DNA from: Intrasporangiaceae bacterium
GTDB taxonomy: Bacteria; Actinomycetota; Actinomycetes; Actinomycetales; Dermatophilaceae
Reading direction: 5' to 3'
Assembly (NCBI GenBank): GCA_021324575.1
Contig: JAJPIW010000102.1
Location: forward strand, 31,889 to 95,888
DNA length: 64,000 nucleotides
The translations under genes were made by a program, and so were the position numbers. Below the pieces are notes generated by a model, which was not told the DNA's origin, did not search any database, and saw only the letters and a list, made by a program, of their open reading frames with translations. The stretch's first letter is position 1, and every line of letters begins with the position of its first letter. Positions 34,501-43,285 of the stretch are shown one piece after another.

Positions 34501-35391
34501 TCAGCGCACGACGACCGTGGATCCCATCGGCATCAGACCCTGGGCCCAGACCATGTCCATCGCCGTGTTGCTGACCCGGGCGCACCCGTGCGAGGCGGGG
34601 AACGGCGGAACCGAGTCCAGACCGTGCACGGCGATGCCGCCGTTGAAGTAGCGAGGACGCCACAGCGTCCCGAGCGGCCCCTTGTCCGGCCCGTCGACGA
34701 CGAAGGACACCTGGTAGGTCCCGCGCGGAGTCACCGCCGTGTGGGTCTCCCCGCGCTCCTGGAACTGCAGGCCAGACCCGGTGCTCGTGTTGAGGACCAG
34801 CTGGGTCCGGCCACCCCGCACCACGAGGAGCAGCTGCCGGCCAAGGTCGATCTCCACCCCGTTGCCCGAGAGGGTGGCCCGTGGGCGGACGCCCTGGGCG
34901 AGTGCGGCCCGGGTCTGCGCGCCGACCTCACCGTCCCGTCCGATCCCGGCCGCCTTCTGCAGGGCCCACACCGCCTGCTGGGTGAGGTTGCCGAACTGTC
35001 CGTCGGGCGTGCCCAGCCAGTAGCCCAGCCCACTGAGCCGCTGCTGAAGGGCGAGCACCGCCGGCCCCCGGTCGCCGACCTGGAGGTAGTCCCGCGGCGG
35101 AGGAGGGGGCGTCGGCTTGGGTGTCGGCTTCGGCGAGGCAGTCGGCGTCGAGGTGGCCGCGGGCGTCTTGGTCGACGTCGGGGACGGCGCGGTGGTGACC
35201 GATGTCGATGTGGTCGGGCTCGTGGTGATCGCCACCGCCGATGGCGTCGCGATCGGCGAGGTCACGGTCCCCCCGGCCGCCGGCGGCGCGGTGTCGCCAG
35301 CCGCTCCCGGCGAGCCCATGCATCCGACCACCCCGATGGCGACGAGGACCGCTGCCACTGCGGCCATGCTCCGCCGAACTGCGACGCTCAT
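34501..35391 (-). CDS. L,D-transpeptidase lipoprotein with peptidoglycan-binding domain
   Basis: A 296-aa lipoprotein: signal peptide with lipobox VVGC, a Thr/Pro/Ser-rich linker of ~75 residues, a PG_binding_1 domain (LQVGDRGPAVLALQQRLSGLGYW) and a YkuD catalytic domain with VHG and SHGCARVSN (active Cys in SHGC). It forms 3-3 peptide crosslinks or attaches proteins in the wall. AGGAGGG precedes the ATG at 35391. A paralogue lies at 36600, on the other side of the RIO kinase. Confidence 0.9.
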   Translation of the reverse strand: MSVAVRRSMAAVAAVLVAIGVVGCMGSPGAAGDTAPPAAGGTVTSPIATPSAVAITTSPTTSTSVTTAPSPTSTKTPAATSTPTASPKPTPKPTPPPPPRDYLQVGDRGPAVLALQQRLSGLGYWLGTPDGQFGNLTQQAVWALQKAAGIGRDGEVGAQTRAALAQGVRPRATLSGNGVEIDLGRQLLLVVRGGRTQLVLNTSTGSGLQFQERGETHTAVTPRGTYQVSFVVDGPDKGPLGTLWRPRYFNGGIAVHGLDSVPPFPASHGCARVSNTAMDMVWAQGLMPMGSTVVVR

Positions 35392-35598
35392 CGGTTGTCC
35401 CTCCTGGTTACCTCGTTCATACCCCTCGAGACGCTGCGGCGCCACACAGGGTTGGCGCGTCGCGGGCTTCGTGACCGTTCGGTGACCGGGTCGACCCAGC
35501 ACCGACGAAAACCGTTGGTGCTCGACCGCACACGTGCGTCACGCTGGGACCCGAGCGACCGGCATACGGGCCGAGCGCCTGAGCAGAAGGAGAGGGCG

Positions 35599-35718
35599 AT
35601 GTCCATCAGCACCCAGGGCTGCATCCAGCCCCGTGACACTTCAGCTCAGGAGAAAACCCTTGCACCACAACGATATTCGCAACGGCGACGTCAAACACCT
35701 GCACAGCATCGCGCGTAG
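35599..35718 (+). CDS. Candidate 39-aa leader peptide overlapping the RIO kinase gene
   Basis: An ATG with an excellent Shine-Dalgarno (AAGGAG, 35587-35592, spacing 6) opens a 39-codon frame beginning MSISTQGCIQPRD and ending in an Arg/Gln-rich stretch. It overlaps the first 59 nt of the RIO kinase gene in another frame, so its translation could control access to that gene's TTG start. No homologue is known to me. Confidence 0.4.
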   Translation: MSISTQGCIQPRDTSAQEKTLAPQRYSQRRRQTPAQHRA

Positions 35719-36538
35719 CTTCGCCACCGATACCCGGCCCGACGATCCGCCCGAGGGCGAGCGCTGGTCCACGTGGGACGTCAGCTCGCACGGTCCTGCG
35801 CCGCGCCCGGGCTGGGTGATCACCGACCTCGGCGCCGTCGACCAGGACCTCGGCGTGCTCAAGACCGGCAAGGAGGCCGACGTCCATGTCGTCCGGCGAT
35901 GGGTGCCGGACCGAGCGGCAACCCCGAGCCGCTCCACCGTGATGGCGGCCAAGCGCTTCCGCCCCGGTGAGCGCCGTCTCTTCCACCGGGACGCCGGCTA
36001 CCTCGAGGGGCGCAGGGTCCGGCGCAGCCGGGAGATGCGGGCCATGGCCCGCCGGACCGAGTTCGGGCGAGAGGTCATCGCGACCCAGTGGGCCGGCGCC
36101 GAGTTCGGTGCACTCGGCCGGCTGTGGGAGCTCGACCTGCCGGTGCCGTACCCAGTGCAGCTCAGCGAGACCGAGATGCTCATGGAGTTCATCGGCGACC
36201 CCGAGACCTGTGTCGGCGCACCACGTCTGGCGCAGGCCCGCCCCGGTCACGACCAGCTCGAGGACCTCTGGCAGCAGCTGCTCACCACCCTGGAGACGCT
36301 GGCCGAGAACGGGTGGGCACACGGCGACCTGTCGGCGTTCAACGTGCTGCTGCACGCCGACCGGCTGGTCGTCATCGACTGGCCGCAGATCGTCGACGTC
36401 ATCGGCAACCCCCGCGGCTTTGAGTACCTCCAGCGTGACGTCCACAACGTCGCGACCTGGTTCACGGCACGCGGGCTCGCGGTCGACGAGGCCGAGGTGT
36501 TCGGCGACCTCGCGGCTCTGGCCGCCGGGAGCGTGTGA
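35660..36538 (+). CDS. RIO-family atypical serine protein kinase
   Basis: A 292-aa RIO kinase. The ATP loop reads LKTGKEADVHVVRRW, the metal/catalytic loop ENGWAHGDLSAFNVLL (H-x-D-L-S-x-x-N) and the DFG equivalent VVIDWPQIVD, all matching RIO1/RIO2. AGGAG (35648-35652) is 7 nt before the TTG at 35660; a GTG at 35633 lacks one. Eukaryal RIO kinases act in ribosome maturation; bacterial roles are unknown. It sits between two L,D-transpeptidases transcribed towards and away from it. Confidence 0.85.
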   Translation: MHHNDIRNGDVKHLHSIARSFATDTRPDDPPEGERWSTWDVSSHGPAPRPGWVITDLGAVDQDLGVLKTGKEADVHVVRRWVPDRAATPSRSTVMAAKRFRPGERRLFHRDAGYLEGRRVRRSREMRAMARRTEFGREVIATQWAGAEFGALGRLWELDLPVPYPVQLSETEMLMEFIGDPETCVGAPRLAQARPGHDQLEDLWQQLLTTLETLAENGWAHGDLSAFNVLLHADRLVVIDWPQIVDVIGNPRGFEYLQRDVHNVATWFTARGLAVDEAEVFGDLAALAAGSV

Positions 36539-36599
36539 CCGCGAGCGCCCGCCGCCAGTACCTGCCCGGTGTGTCAGGCCCCGGCCTGAGACCCAGACG

Positions 36600-37295
36600 T
36601 CAGGCCCCGACGTAGACCTTCCGGCCCATCGGCATGTAGTTCTTGGCCCAGATCATGTCCATGGCCGCGTTGCTGACCCGGCAGCACCCGTGCGATGCCG
36701 GGTAGGGCGGGATCGAGCCGGAGCCGTGGACGGCGATGCCGCCGTTGAAGTACCGCGGCCGGTAGAGGTCGCCGAGGCGACCGTGCTGCATGCCGTTGTA
36801 GACGTACCAGACCTTGTAGCTGCCGGTCGGGGTGTGCGCCGTGTAGGTCTGCCCGCCGTAGGTGTACTTGTAGTCCCCGCCGGTGCTCGTGTTGAGCGCC
36901 CAGACGAGCTTGCCCCCGACGATGATCTTCAGCACCTGCTGGGACTTGTCGATCTCGATCCGGTCTCCCGCCGAGTGGCCGTAGGCGACCTGGTGGCCAG
37001 CGTTGACCAGGGCCCAGGTCGTAGATCCGCAGACCCCGTCGCGTTTCAGTCCGCCCGCCTTCTGGATCGCGTAGACCGCCTGCTGGGTCACGGGCCCGAA
37101 GCTGCCGTCGACCGTGCCGAGCCAGTACTTGGCGGCGACCAGCCGGGTCTGCAGCGTGGTGACGGCCGCACCTCGCGCGCCGATCGACAGGGTCGGCATG
37201 GTGGCCGCCTCCGCCGTCTCGGCCCCGCCGAGAACCAGCCCGCTGGCTCCTGCAGCGATCCCGCCGACCATCAACGACCGTCGCGACACCTCCAT
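36600..37295 (-). CDS. L,D-transpeptidase, Tat-exported, with peptidoglycan-binding domain
   Basis: A 231-aa paralogue of the protein at 34501. A twin-arginine signal (SRRSLMVGGIAAGASGLVLGG, with AEA cleavage site) is followed by a PG_binding_1 domain (LSIGARGAAVTTLQTRLVAAKYWLG) and a YkuD domain with VHGSGS and SHGCCRVSN; an extra Cys follows the catalytic one. It is secreted rather than lipid-anchored. GGGAGG precedes the ATG. Two 17-nt tandem repeats lie ~90 nt upstream. Confidence 0.9.
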   Translation of the reverse strand: MEVSRRSLMVGGIAAGASGLVLGGAETAEAATMPTLSIGARGAAVTTLQTRLVAAKYWLGTVDGSFGPVTQQAVYAIQKAGGLKRDGVCGSTTWALVNAGHQVAYGHSAGDRIEIDKSQQVLKIIVGGKLVWALNTSTGGDYKYTYGGQTYTAHTPTGSYKVWYVYNGMQHGRLGDLYRPRYFNGGIAVHGSGSIPPYPASHGCCRVSNAAMDMIWAKNYMPMGRKVYVGA

Positions 37296-37381
37296 GAACC
37301 TGCCCTCCCTGTCTGCGGCTGAACCCCGTCAGCCGCTCTCGTCGCCGACCGTGTGCCAGCGATATCCGATGCGTGATCTGC

Positions 37382-37415
37382 CTCGATGCTTGTGAGACCT
37401 CGATGCACGTGAGAC
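37382..37415 (-). repeat. Two tandem 17-nt direct repeats upstream of L,D-transpeptidase
   Basis: CTCGATGCTTGTGAGAC (37382-37398) and CTCGATGCACGTGAGAC (37399-37415) differ at two positions. The spacing of 17 places successive units on different helix faces. They lie in the 228-nt gap 37296-37523, which has no gene; a small hairpin (GGCTGA/TCAGCC) is nearer the start codon. Confidence 0.55.
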
Positions 37416-37523
37416 CGCGCCGTCGGGTCTCCACCTCTTACACGCCGAAGTCCAGCACACGGTTGTGTCCCCGGGTCGGGCTTTGTTCATTGCGTGACCA
37501 GTGGTGCGTTGCGGCCCCAATCG

Positions 37524-38417
37524 TTATCGCCTGCGAGCCTGGATGACCTCGTGCGTCGCCAGGACCTGCTCTGCCGTCTCGACGTGGAGGGCCTCGATCA
37601 TCCGCCCGTTGTGCGTGACGACGCCGCTCCCGCCACCGTCCCGCCAGGCCGCGAGGATCCCCCTCGCCTCCTCGACCTGCGCCTCGGTCGGGGCGAAGGT
37701 CGCGTTGGCGACCTCGACCTGCCCGGGGTGGATGAGCGTCTTGCCGTCGAAGCCCAGATCGCGGCCCTGGGCACACTCCGCGGCGAACCCCTCGCCATCC
37801 CGGACGTCGTTGAAGACGCCGTCCAGGATGGCCACGCCGGCGGCGCGCGCGGCGAGGACCGACAACGACAGCGCGGTGAGCACCGGAGCCCGACCGGGGA
37901 CGTGCTGGGCCCGCAGCTCCTTGACGAGGTCGTTGGTGCCCATCACCAGAACGGCGAGCCGGGGCGAGGCGGCCGCGATCTCGCGCACGTTGAAGATGGC
38001 TTGCGGGGTCTCGACCATGGCCCACAGGCGGGTGTGGTCCGGGGCGCCGGCGGCCTCCATGGCGGCCACGAGGGAGCGCACCTCCGCAGCCGAGCCGACC
38101 TTGGGGACGACGACCCCCCGGGGGCCAGCCTGCGCGGCGGCCCGCAGGTCGTCGTCGTGCCACTGCGTGCCGATGCCGTTGACCCGAATCGTCACCTCGC
38201 GCTCGCCGTACTCCCCCGATTGCGCTGCCGCACAGGCGTTTTCGCGAGCCTGCGGCTTGGCCTCGGGTGCCACGGCGTCCTCGAGGTCGAGGATGAGTGC
38301 GTCGACCGGGAGGGTCTTGGCCTTCTCCAGAGCCCGCTCGTTGGAGGCGGGGAGATACAGCACCGACCGCCTCGGGACGTAGCCCACCCCTCCGTATGCC
38401 GGCCGCTCACCACTCAT
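37524..38417 (-). CDS. HpcH/HpaI aldolase, CitE-like CoA ester lyase or thioesterase
   Basis: A 297-aa CitE-fold protein. [21 protein letters not shown] and [16 protein letters not shown] are the Mg/CoA-ester signatures; [14 protein letters not shown] and VVVPKV bind substrate; [18 protein letters not shown] carries the metal-binding Glu; [13 protein letters not shown] is conserved. Family members split citramalyl-, malyl- or methylmalyl-CoA, or hydrolyse malyl-CoA. It overlaps the preceding lyase gene by ATGA, an arrangement like the mcl1/mcl2 pair of the ethylmalonyl-CoA pathway. Confidence 0.85.
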   Translation of the reverse strand: MSGERPAYGGVGYVPRRSVLYLPASNERALEKAKTLPVDALILDLEDAVAPEAKPQARENACAAAQSGEYGEREVTIRVNGIGTQWHDDDLRAAAQAGPRGVVVPKVGSAAEVRSLVAAMEAAGAPDHTRLWAMVETPQAIFNVREIAAASPRLAVLVMGTNDLVKELRAQHVPGRAPVLTALSLSVLAARAAGVAILDGVFNDVRDGEGFAAECAQGRDLGFDGKTLIHPGQVEVANATFAPTEAQVEEARGILAAWRDGGGSGVVTHNGRMIEALHVETAEQVLATHEVIQARRR

Positions 38418-39493
38418 GGTGCGGTCACCTCAGCCGCCGGGTCACCGGCATACAGTGCAGCGAGCTCCGGGTCGCCCGCCGACAGCCGCTCGGCCAGCTC
38501 CAGGATGACGAGGCACTGCTTGAGGCTCGCGTCGTCCTCCATCTTCCCGTCGAGCATGACCGCGCCGGTCCCGTCGCCCATCGCCGCCCGGACCCGTCGG
38601 GCGTGCGCCACGTCGGCGGCCGAGGGGCTGAAGACCTTCTTGGCGATGGCGATCTGGACAGGGTGGAGCGACCACGCCCCGACGCAGCCGAGGAGGAAGG
38701 CGTTGCGGAACTGGTCCTCACAGGCGACGACGTCCTTGATGTCCCCGAACGGGCCGTAGTACGGAAAGATCCCGGATGCCGCACACGCGTCGACCATCCG
38801 CGCGATCGTGTAGTGCCACAGGTCCTGCTGGAAGATCGCACGCGCCCCGTCGACTGCCCAGTCGACCGGGTCCTCGCGGACGAGGTAGCCGGGATGTCCA
38901 CCACCGACCCGGGTCGTCTTCATCCGGCGGTCGGCGGCCAGGTCGGCCGGTCCGAGCGAGATGCCCTGCATGCGCGGCGACGCACCGGCGATCTCCTCGA
39001 CGTTGGTCATCCCGCGGGCCGTCTCGAGGATCGCGTGGACGAGGATCGGGCGCTTCAGCCCGGCGCGCGCCTCGAGCTGGGCGAGCAGCCGGTCGACGTA
39101 GTGGATGTCCTCGGCACCCTGCACCTTGGGCACCATGACCACGTCGAGCCGGTCGCCGATCTCGGTGACCAGCGTCGTGAGGTCGTCCAGGGCCCACGGG
39201 CTGTCCAGGCTGTTGACCCGGGTCCACAGCTGGGTCGAGTCGCCGAAGTCGGTCGCTCGGGCGATCGCCACCAGCCCGGCACGGGCGGCCTCCTTGCGGT
39301 CGGCCTTGACGGCGTCCTCGAGGTTGCCGAGCAGGACGTCGACCGTGCCGACCAGCGAGGGGACCTTGGCCGCCATCTTCTCGTTGCTGGGGTCGAAGAA
39401 GTGGATCATGCGGCTCGGCCGGGCGGGCACCTCGCGGATCGGCTCGGGCGCGCCCACGGCGAGGGGGCGGAAGAAGTCCTTGGCGCTGCGCAT
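38414..39493 (-). CDS. HpcH/HpaI aldolase family lyase, malyl-CoA/methylmalyl-CoA lyase-like
   Basis: A 359-aa protein longer than the downstream CitE-like one. [23 protein letters not shown] and [33 protein letters not shown] give the N-terminal TIM-barrel; [35 protein letters not shown] and [15 protein letters not shown] hold the metal- and CoA-binding residues. It resembles the actinobacterial (3S)-malyl-CoA/beta-methylmalyl-CoA lyase, which splits methylmalyl-CoA to glyoxylate and propionyl-CoA. Coupled to the shorter paralogue by ATGA overlap. The exact substrate is inferred. Confidence 0.83.
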   Translation of the reverse strand: MRSAKDFFRPLAVGAPEPIREVPARPSRMIHFFDPSNEKMAAKVPSLVGTVDVLLGNLEDAVKADRKEAARAGLVAIARATDFGDSTQLWTRVNSLDSPWALDDLTTLVTEIGDRLDVVMVPKVQGAEDIHYVDRLLAQLEARAGLKRPILVHAILETARGMTNVEEIAGASPRMQGISLGPADLAADRRMKTTRVGGGHPGYLVREDPVDWAVDGARAIFQQDLWHYTIARMVDACAASGIFPYYGPFGDIKDVVACEDQFRNAFLLGCVGAWSLHPVQIAIAKKVFSPSAADVAHARRVRAAMGDGTGAVMLDGKMEDDASLKQCLVILELAERLSAGDPELAALYAGDPAAEVTAP

Positions 39494-39580
39494 CGTTGGG
39501 GCACCTTCGAGGTGGTCGCGGGCGGGGCGCGTCGGACGCTAGCAGCGCACGCGGCATACCGCCGTGAGACAGTTCACGGT

Positions 39581-40132
39581 GTGACGGACGCATCGCCCGA
39601 GCCGACCGCCGCGGTCGAGCGGCAGGTCAACGTGACGGCCCTCTTCGCCGAGGCCGCCGCCAAGTCCGGGCTGCTGTGGATCGACATCCCGGGCGACCGG
39701 GCCTGGCCGGCCTGGCACGTCTGGGCCGACGGTCAGGTCCTCGTCGTCTCCGGTCCGGGCGAGCAGCACCTCCCCTGGCTGCCGCCCGAGGTCCGGCTCG
39801 TCATGCGCTCCAAGGACACCGGCGGCCGGCTGCTCGTCGTCAACGCCCAGACCCAGCAGCTGACCCCGGGCACGACGGAGTGGGAGACCGCGGTCCAGGC
39901 CCTCAAACCGGAGCGGCTCAACGCGCCACCCGATGTCGAGCAGCGCTGGGCCACCGAGGCGACGATCCACGCGCTCCGTCCCTTCGGAGCGGCCCTGGAA
40001 GCGCCCGGATCCATGTCGGCCGACTCCGGCCGGATGCCGGTCCATCCCGCCCCGCCCTCGACCGCCGGCTGGCGTCCCTGGCACTTGGGCGGCCGCCCCC
40101 AGCGCCGCCGGCGCCAACGCCCCACGGCCTGA
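39581..40132 (+). CDS. Conserved hypothetical protein, actinobacterial
   Basis: A 183-aa soluble protein without recognised motifs, starting at GTG 39581 and beginning VTDASPEPTAAVERQ. The middle (WPAWHVWADGQVLVVSGPGEQHLPWLPPEVRLVMRSKDTGGRLLVV) reads as a mixed beta structure reminiscent of split-barrel proteins, and the tail is basic (GGRPQRRRRQR). It immediately precedes the MgtE-like gene. Function unknown. Confidence 0.7.
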   Translation: MTDASPEPTAAVERQVNVTALFAEAAAKSGLLWIDIPGDRAWPAWHVWADGQVLVVSGPGEQHLPWLPPEVRLVMRSKDTGGRLLVVNAQTQQLTPGTTEWETAVQALKPERLNAPPDVEQRWATEATIHALRPFGAALEAPGSMSADSGRMPVHPAPPSTAGWRPWHLGGRPQRRRRQRPTA

Positions 40133-40201
40133 GCGACGCGGTCCCTCTCCGGCACGGCAGGGCACCCCGGGCACGCGGCATACGACCGATAACCTGCTCC
40201 G

Positions 40202-41479
40202 GTGAGCACCGCGTCGCGCGTCTTCGTCGGTCGGCTGGCCGAGCTGGCCGTGTTCGACCCGCTCGGCGACCCCGTCGGCCGGGTCCGCGACGTCGTCCTC
40301 ACCTTCAGTGCCACCCGGTCGCGCCCGCGCGTCATCGGCCTGGTCGTCGAGGTCCCCGGCCGTCGCCGGGTCTTCGTCCCGATGACCCGCGTGACGAGCG
40401 TCGACGGCGGTCAGGTCATCACGACCGGCCTGGTCAACATGCGCCGGTTCGAGCAGCGATCCAACGAGACCCTCGTCCTCGCCGAGCTCGTCGAGCGCCA
40501 GGTCCGGGCCCGGATGGAGGACGGCCAGGTCATCGACGCGACGATCGAGGACGTCGGCATCGAGCGTGAGCGGACCCGCGAGTGGTCGGTCTCGCGGGTC
40601 TACGTCCGCAAGGGTCCCCACCGCCGGACCGCCCTCGGCCGCCGTCGCGGTGAGATGGTGCTGGTCCCGATCGAGGACGTCACCGGCCTGCACGAGGTCG
40701 GCGATGCCCAGGAGCAGAGCGCCGCCAAGCTGCTCGAGACCTACCAGGACCTCAAGCCGGCCGACCTGGCCGAGGTCATCCACGACCTCAGCCCCAAGCG
40801 GCGGGCCGAGGTCGCAGCCGCCCTCGACGACGACAAGCTCGCCGACGTCCTGGAGGAGCTCCCGGAGGACGAGCAGGTCGAGATCCTCGTCGGCCTGGAG
40901 AACGCCCGCGCCGCGGACGTCCTGGAGGCGATGGAGCCCGACGACGCCGCCGACCTGCTCAACGAGCTCCCACCCGAGCAGGCCGAGGCGCTGCTGCAGA
41001 TCATGGAGCCCGACGACGCCGCCGACCTGCGCCGCCTGCTCACCTACGACGAGAACACCGCCGGTGGCCTCATGACGACCGAGCCGGTCATCCTCGGGCC
41101 GGAGGCCAGCATCGCCGAGGCGCTCGCCGTCGTCCGTCGCCAGGAGCTCTCGACCACTCTGGCGACGACGGTCTTCGTATGCCGACCGCCCCTGGAGACC
41201 CCGACCGGCAAGTTCCTCGGGATGGTCCACATCCAGCGGCTGCTGCGTGAGCCCCCGCACGCCTCGATCGGCGGCATCCTCGACAAGGGGGTCGAGCCGC
41301 TCTCCCCGAGCGCGCCGCTGGACCAGGTCACCCGGATGCTCGCCACCTACGACCTCATCGCCATCCCGGTCGTCGACGACGCCGGCCTGCTCGTCGGCGC
41401 GGTCACCGTCGACGACGTGCTCGACCACCTGCTGCCCGACGACTGGCGCGAGGACCGCCGCGAGGTGACCCATGGCTGA
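40202..41479 (+). CDS. Soluble MgtE-like CBS-domain protein with N-terminal PRC-barrel-like region
   Basis: A 425-aa protein. Residues 1-165 form two PRC-barrel-like repeats (FDPLGDPVGRVRDVVLTF; IDATIEDVGIERERTREWSV). Residues ~170-280 repeat the MgtE N-terminal superhelix (KPADLAEVIHDLSPKRRAEV; MEPDDAADLLNELPPEQAEALL). Two CBS motifs follow (GGLMTTEPVILGPEASIAEAL; LDQVTRMLATYDLIAIPVVDDAG). There is no membrane domain, so it cannot itself carry Mg2+. TAACCT (40190-40195) is 6 nt before the GTG start. A homologue accompanies DUF1003 and Mrp in mycobacteria. Confidence 0.85.
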   Translation: MSTASRVFVGRLAELAVFDPLGDPVGRVRDVVLTFSATRSRPRVIGLVVEVPGRRRVFVPMTRVTSVDGGQVITTGLVNMRRFEQRSNETLVLAELVERQVRARMEDGQVIDATIEDVGIERERTREWSVSRVYVRKGPHRRTALGRRRGEMVLVPIEDVTGLHEVGDAQEQSAAKLLETYQDLKPADLAEVIHDLSPKRRAEVAAALDDDKLADVLEELPEDEQVEILVGLENARAADVLEAMEPDDAADLLNELPPEQAEALLQIMEPDDAADLRRLLTYDENTAGGLMTTEPVILGPEASIAEALAVVRRQELSTTLATTVFVCRPPLETPTGKFLGMVHIQRLLREPPHASIGGILDKGVEPLSPSAPLDQVTRMLATYDLIAIPVVDDAGLLVGAVTVDDVLDHLLPDDWREDRREVTHG

Positions 41480-42044
41480 GCGGCGCGGCCGCACCGTACG
41501 GCTCGACCAGCCGCGCGAGGCCCGGCGCCGCATCCTCAGCGCGCCGGCTGGACTCACCGAGGAGGCGTTCGGCGTCCTCTCCGAGCGGTTCGCCCGCTGG
41601 ATGGGCACGCCCGGGTTCATCCTCGGGATGACGGTCTTCGTCACCGCCTGGCTCGCCTGGAACACCTTCGCCCCGCCGTCCCAGCAGTTCGACCCCCGGG
41701 CCCAGAACTACACCCTGCTCACCCTGATCCTGTCGCTCCAGGCCTCGTATGCCGCGCCGCTGATCCTCCTCGCCCAGAACCGCCAGGCCGACCGCGACCG
41801 GGTAGCCCTCGAGCAGGACCGGACCCGCGACGAGCGCAACCTCGCCGACACCGAGTTCCTCACCCGCGAGGTGGCCGCCCTGCGGATCGCCATGCGCGAC
41901 TCCGCGACCCGCGACTTCGTCCGCGGTGAGCTGCGCGATCTCCTGGACGAGATGGAGGAGCGGGGACTCACGGTGACCAAGATCGTTCCTGAAGAGGAGC
42001 CACCGGCCACTGCCGGTGCGGGAGGGCGGCATACGGGCGCCTAG
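41472..42044 (+). CDS. DUF1003 membrane protein
   Basis: A 190-aa protein with two membrane helices (GTPGFILGMTVFVTAWLAW and LTLILSLQASYAAPLILLA) separated by the conserved FDPRAQNYTLLT loop; the second helix ends in AQNRQADRDR, the DUF1003 signature. A long charged helix follows, probably a coiled coil (RDRVALEQDRTRDERNLADTEF). It overlaps the preceding MgtE-like gene by 8 nt. The pairing with a divalent-metal sensing protein suggests a joint membrane complex. Confidence 0.85.
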   Translation: MAERRGRTVRLDQPREARRRILSAPAGLTEEAFGVLSERFARWMGTPGFILGMTVFVTAWLAWNTFAPPSQQFDPRAQNYTLLTLILSLQASYAAPLILLAQNRQADRDRVALEQDRTRDERNLADTEFLTREVAALRIAMRDSATRDFVRGELRDLLDEMEERGLTVTKIVPEEEPPATAGAGGRHTGA

Positions 42045-42053
42045 CATGGGGCC

Positions 42054-43187
42054 ATGCCGAGCGTCACCCACGAAGCCCTCCGCGCCGCTCTGGCGACGGT
42101 CAACGACCCTGAGATCCGCAAGCCGATCACCGAGCTGGGGATGGTGGAGTCCGCGGAGGCCGACGAGGCCGGCCACGTCGAGGTGACCATCCTGCTCACC
42201 ATCTCCGGCTGCCCGCTCAAGGAGACCCTGACCCGTGACACGACTGCCGCGGTGCTCAAGGTCCCGGGCGTCACGAGCATCAACGTCACCCTCGGCGTCA
42301 TGAGCGATGAGCAGCGCGCCGACCTCAAGACCCAGCTGCGCGGCGGCCAGACCGAGCGCGAGATCCCGTTCGCGAAGCCGGGATCGCTCACCCGGGTGTA
42401 TGCCGTCGCGTCGGGCAAGGGCGGTGTCGGCAAGTCGTCGGTGACGGCCAACCTCGCCGCTGCCATGGCCCAGAACGGGCTGCGCGTCGGTGTCGTCGAT
42501 GCCGACATCTACGGGTTCTCGATCCCCCGGATGCTCGGGGTGTCCGGCAAGCCGACCCAGGTCGACGACATGATCCTGCCGCCCATCGCCTACGACGTGA
42601 AGGTCATCTCGATCGGCATGTTCGTCCCCGGCAACCAGCCGGTCGTCTGGCGCGGGCCGATGCTCCACCGGGCCCTGCAGCAGTTCCTCGGCGACGTGTT
42701 CTGGGGCGACCTCGACGTCCTGCTCCTCGACCTGCCGCCGGGCACCGGCGACATCGCCATCTCCGTCGCCCAGCTCATCCCCGGCGCCGAGATCCTCGTC
42801 GTGACGACCCCGCAGCAGGCGGCAGCGGAGGTGGCCGAGCGAGCGGGTTCGATCGCCGTGCAGACCCACCAGCGGATCGCCGGCGTCATCGAGAACATGT
42901 CCTGGCTCGAGCTGCCCGACGGGACCCGACAGGAGATCTTCGGCTCCGGCGGTGGCCAGACCGTCGCGGCCTCGCTCGGCCGCACGGTCGGCACCGACGT
43001 CCCGCTGCTGGGGCAGATCCCGCTCGACACGACCCTGCGGATCGGCGCCGACACCGGTGTACCCGTGGTCCTCGGCAACCCCGACGGCGCGGCAGCCGTG
43101 GCCCTGCGCGGCATCGCCAAGGGCCTGTCCAGCCGGGCCCGTGGCCTGGCCGGCCGCAGCCTGGGCCTCACGCCGACCGGCCGCTGA
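42054..43187 (+). CDS. mrp: Mrp/NBP35-family Fe-S carrier ATPase
   Basis: A 377-aa P-loop protein. An N-terminal MIP18/DUF59 domain (residues 1-90, with TILLTISGCPLKETLTRD) precedes the ATPase domain: deviant Walker A ASGKGGVGKSS (from about 120), GVVDADIYGFSIPRML and LLLDLPPGTGDI. The CxxC metal-binding motif of eukaryal NBP35 is absent, as usual in actinobacteria. It loads or transfers Fe-S clusters. TAGCAT (42042-42047), overlapping the preceding stop codon, lies 6 nt before the ATG, suggesting a leaderless internal promoter. Confidence 0.92.
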   Translation: MPSVTHEALRAALATVNDPEIRKPITELGMVESAEADEAGHVEVTILLTISGCPLKETLTRDTTAAVLKVPGVTSINVTLGVMSDEQRADLKTQLRGGQTEREIPFAKPGSLTRVYAVASGKGGVGKSSVTANLAAAMAQNGLRVGVVDADIYGFSIPRMLGVSGKPTQVDDMILPPIAYDVKVISIGMFVPGNQPVVWRGPMLHRALQQFLGDVFWGDLDVLLLDLPPGTGDIAISVAQLIPGAEILVVTTPQQAAAEVAERAGSIAVQTHQRIAGVIENMSWLELPDGTRQEIFGSGGGQTVAASLGRTVGTDVPLLGQIPLDTTLRIGADTGVPVVLGNPDGAAAVALRGIAKGLSSRARGLAGRSLGLTPTGR

Positions 43188-43215
43188 CGGCGGGCGCTTC
43201 ACAGGGGAACGGCAG

Positions 43216-43244
43216 CTTCGCGGGGGTTGTCAACCCTTGCGAAG
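43216..43244. terminator. Hairpin between convergent mrp and tatB
   Basis: CTTCGC-GG-GGGTTG-T-CAACCC-TT-GCGAAG: two 6-bp stems separated by a 2x2 internal loop with a single-nt apex. A second hairpin follows immediately. Confidence 0.65.
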
Positions 43245-43247
43245 AGG

Positions 43248-43272
43248 GCTTTCCCGGATGGGGCGGGAAAGC
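43248..43272. terminator. Second hairpin between mrp and tatB
   Basis: GCTTTCCCG and CGGGAAAGC form a perfect 9-bp stem with a 7-nt loop. With the preceding hairpin it fills the 98-nt convergent gap, probably serving both genes. Confidence 0.65.
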
Positions 43273-43285
43273 TGGGGCGCGTGGG

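Noticed and set aside
37296..37523. ydaO-type c-di-AMP riboswitch upstream of the L,D-transpeptidase
   Set aside because: Wall-enzyme genes in actinobacteria often carry one, but the conserved core blocks could not be found on the minus strand; only a 6-bp hairpin and 17-nt repeats are present.
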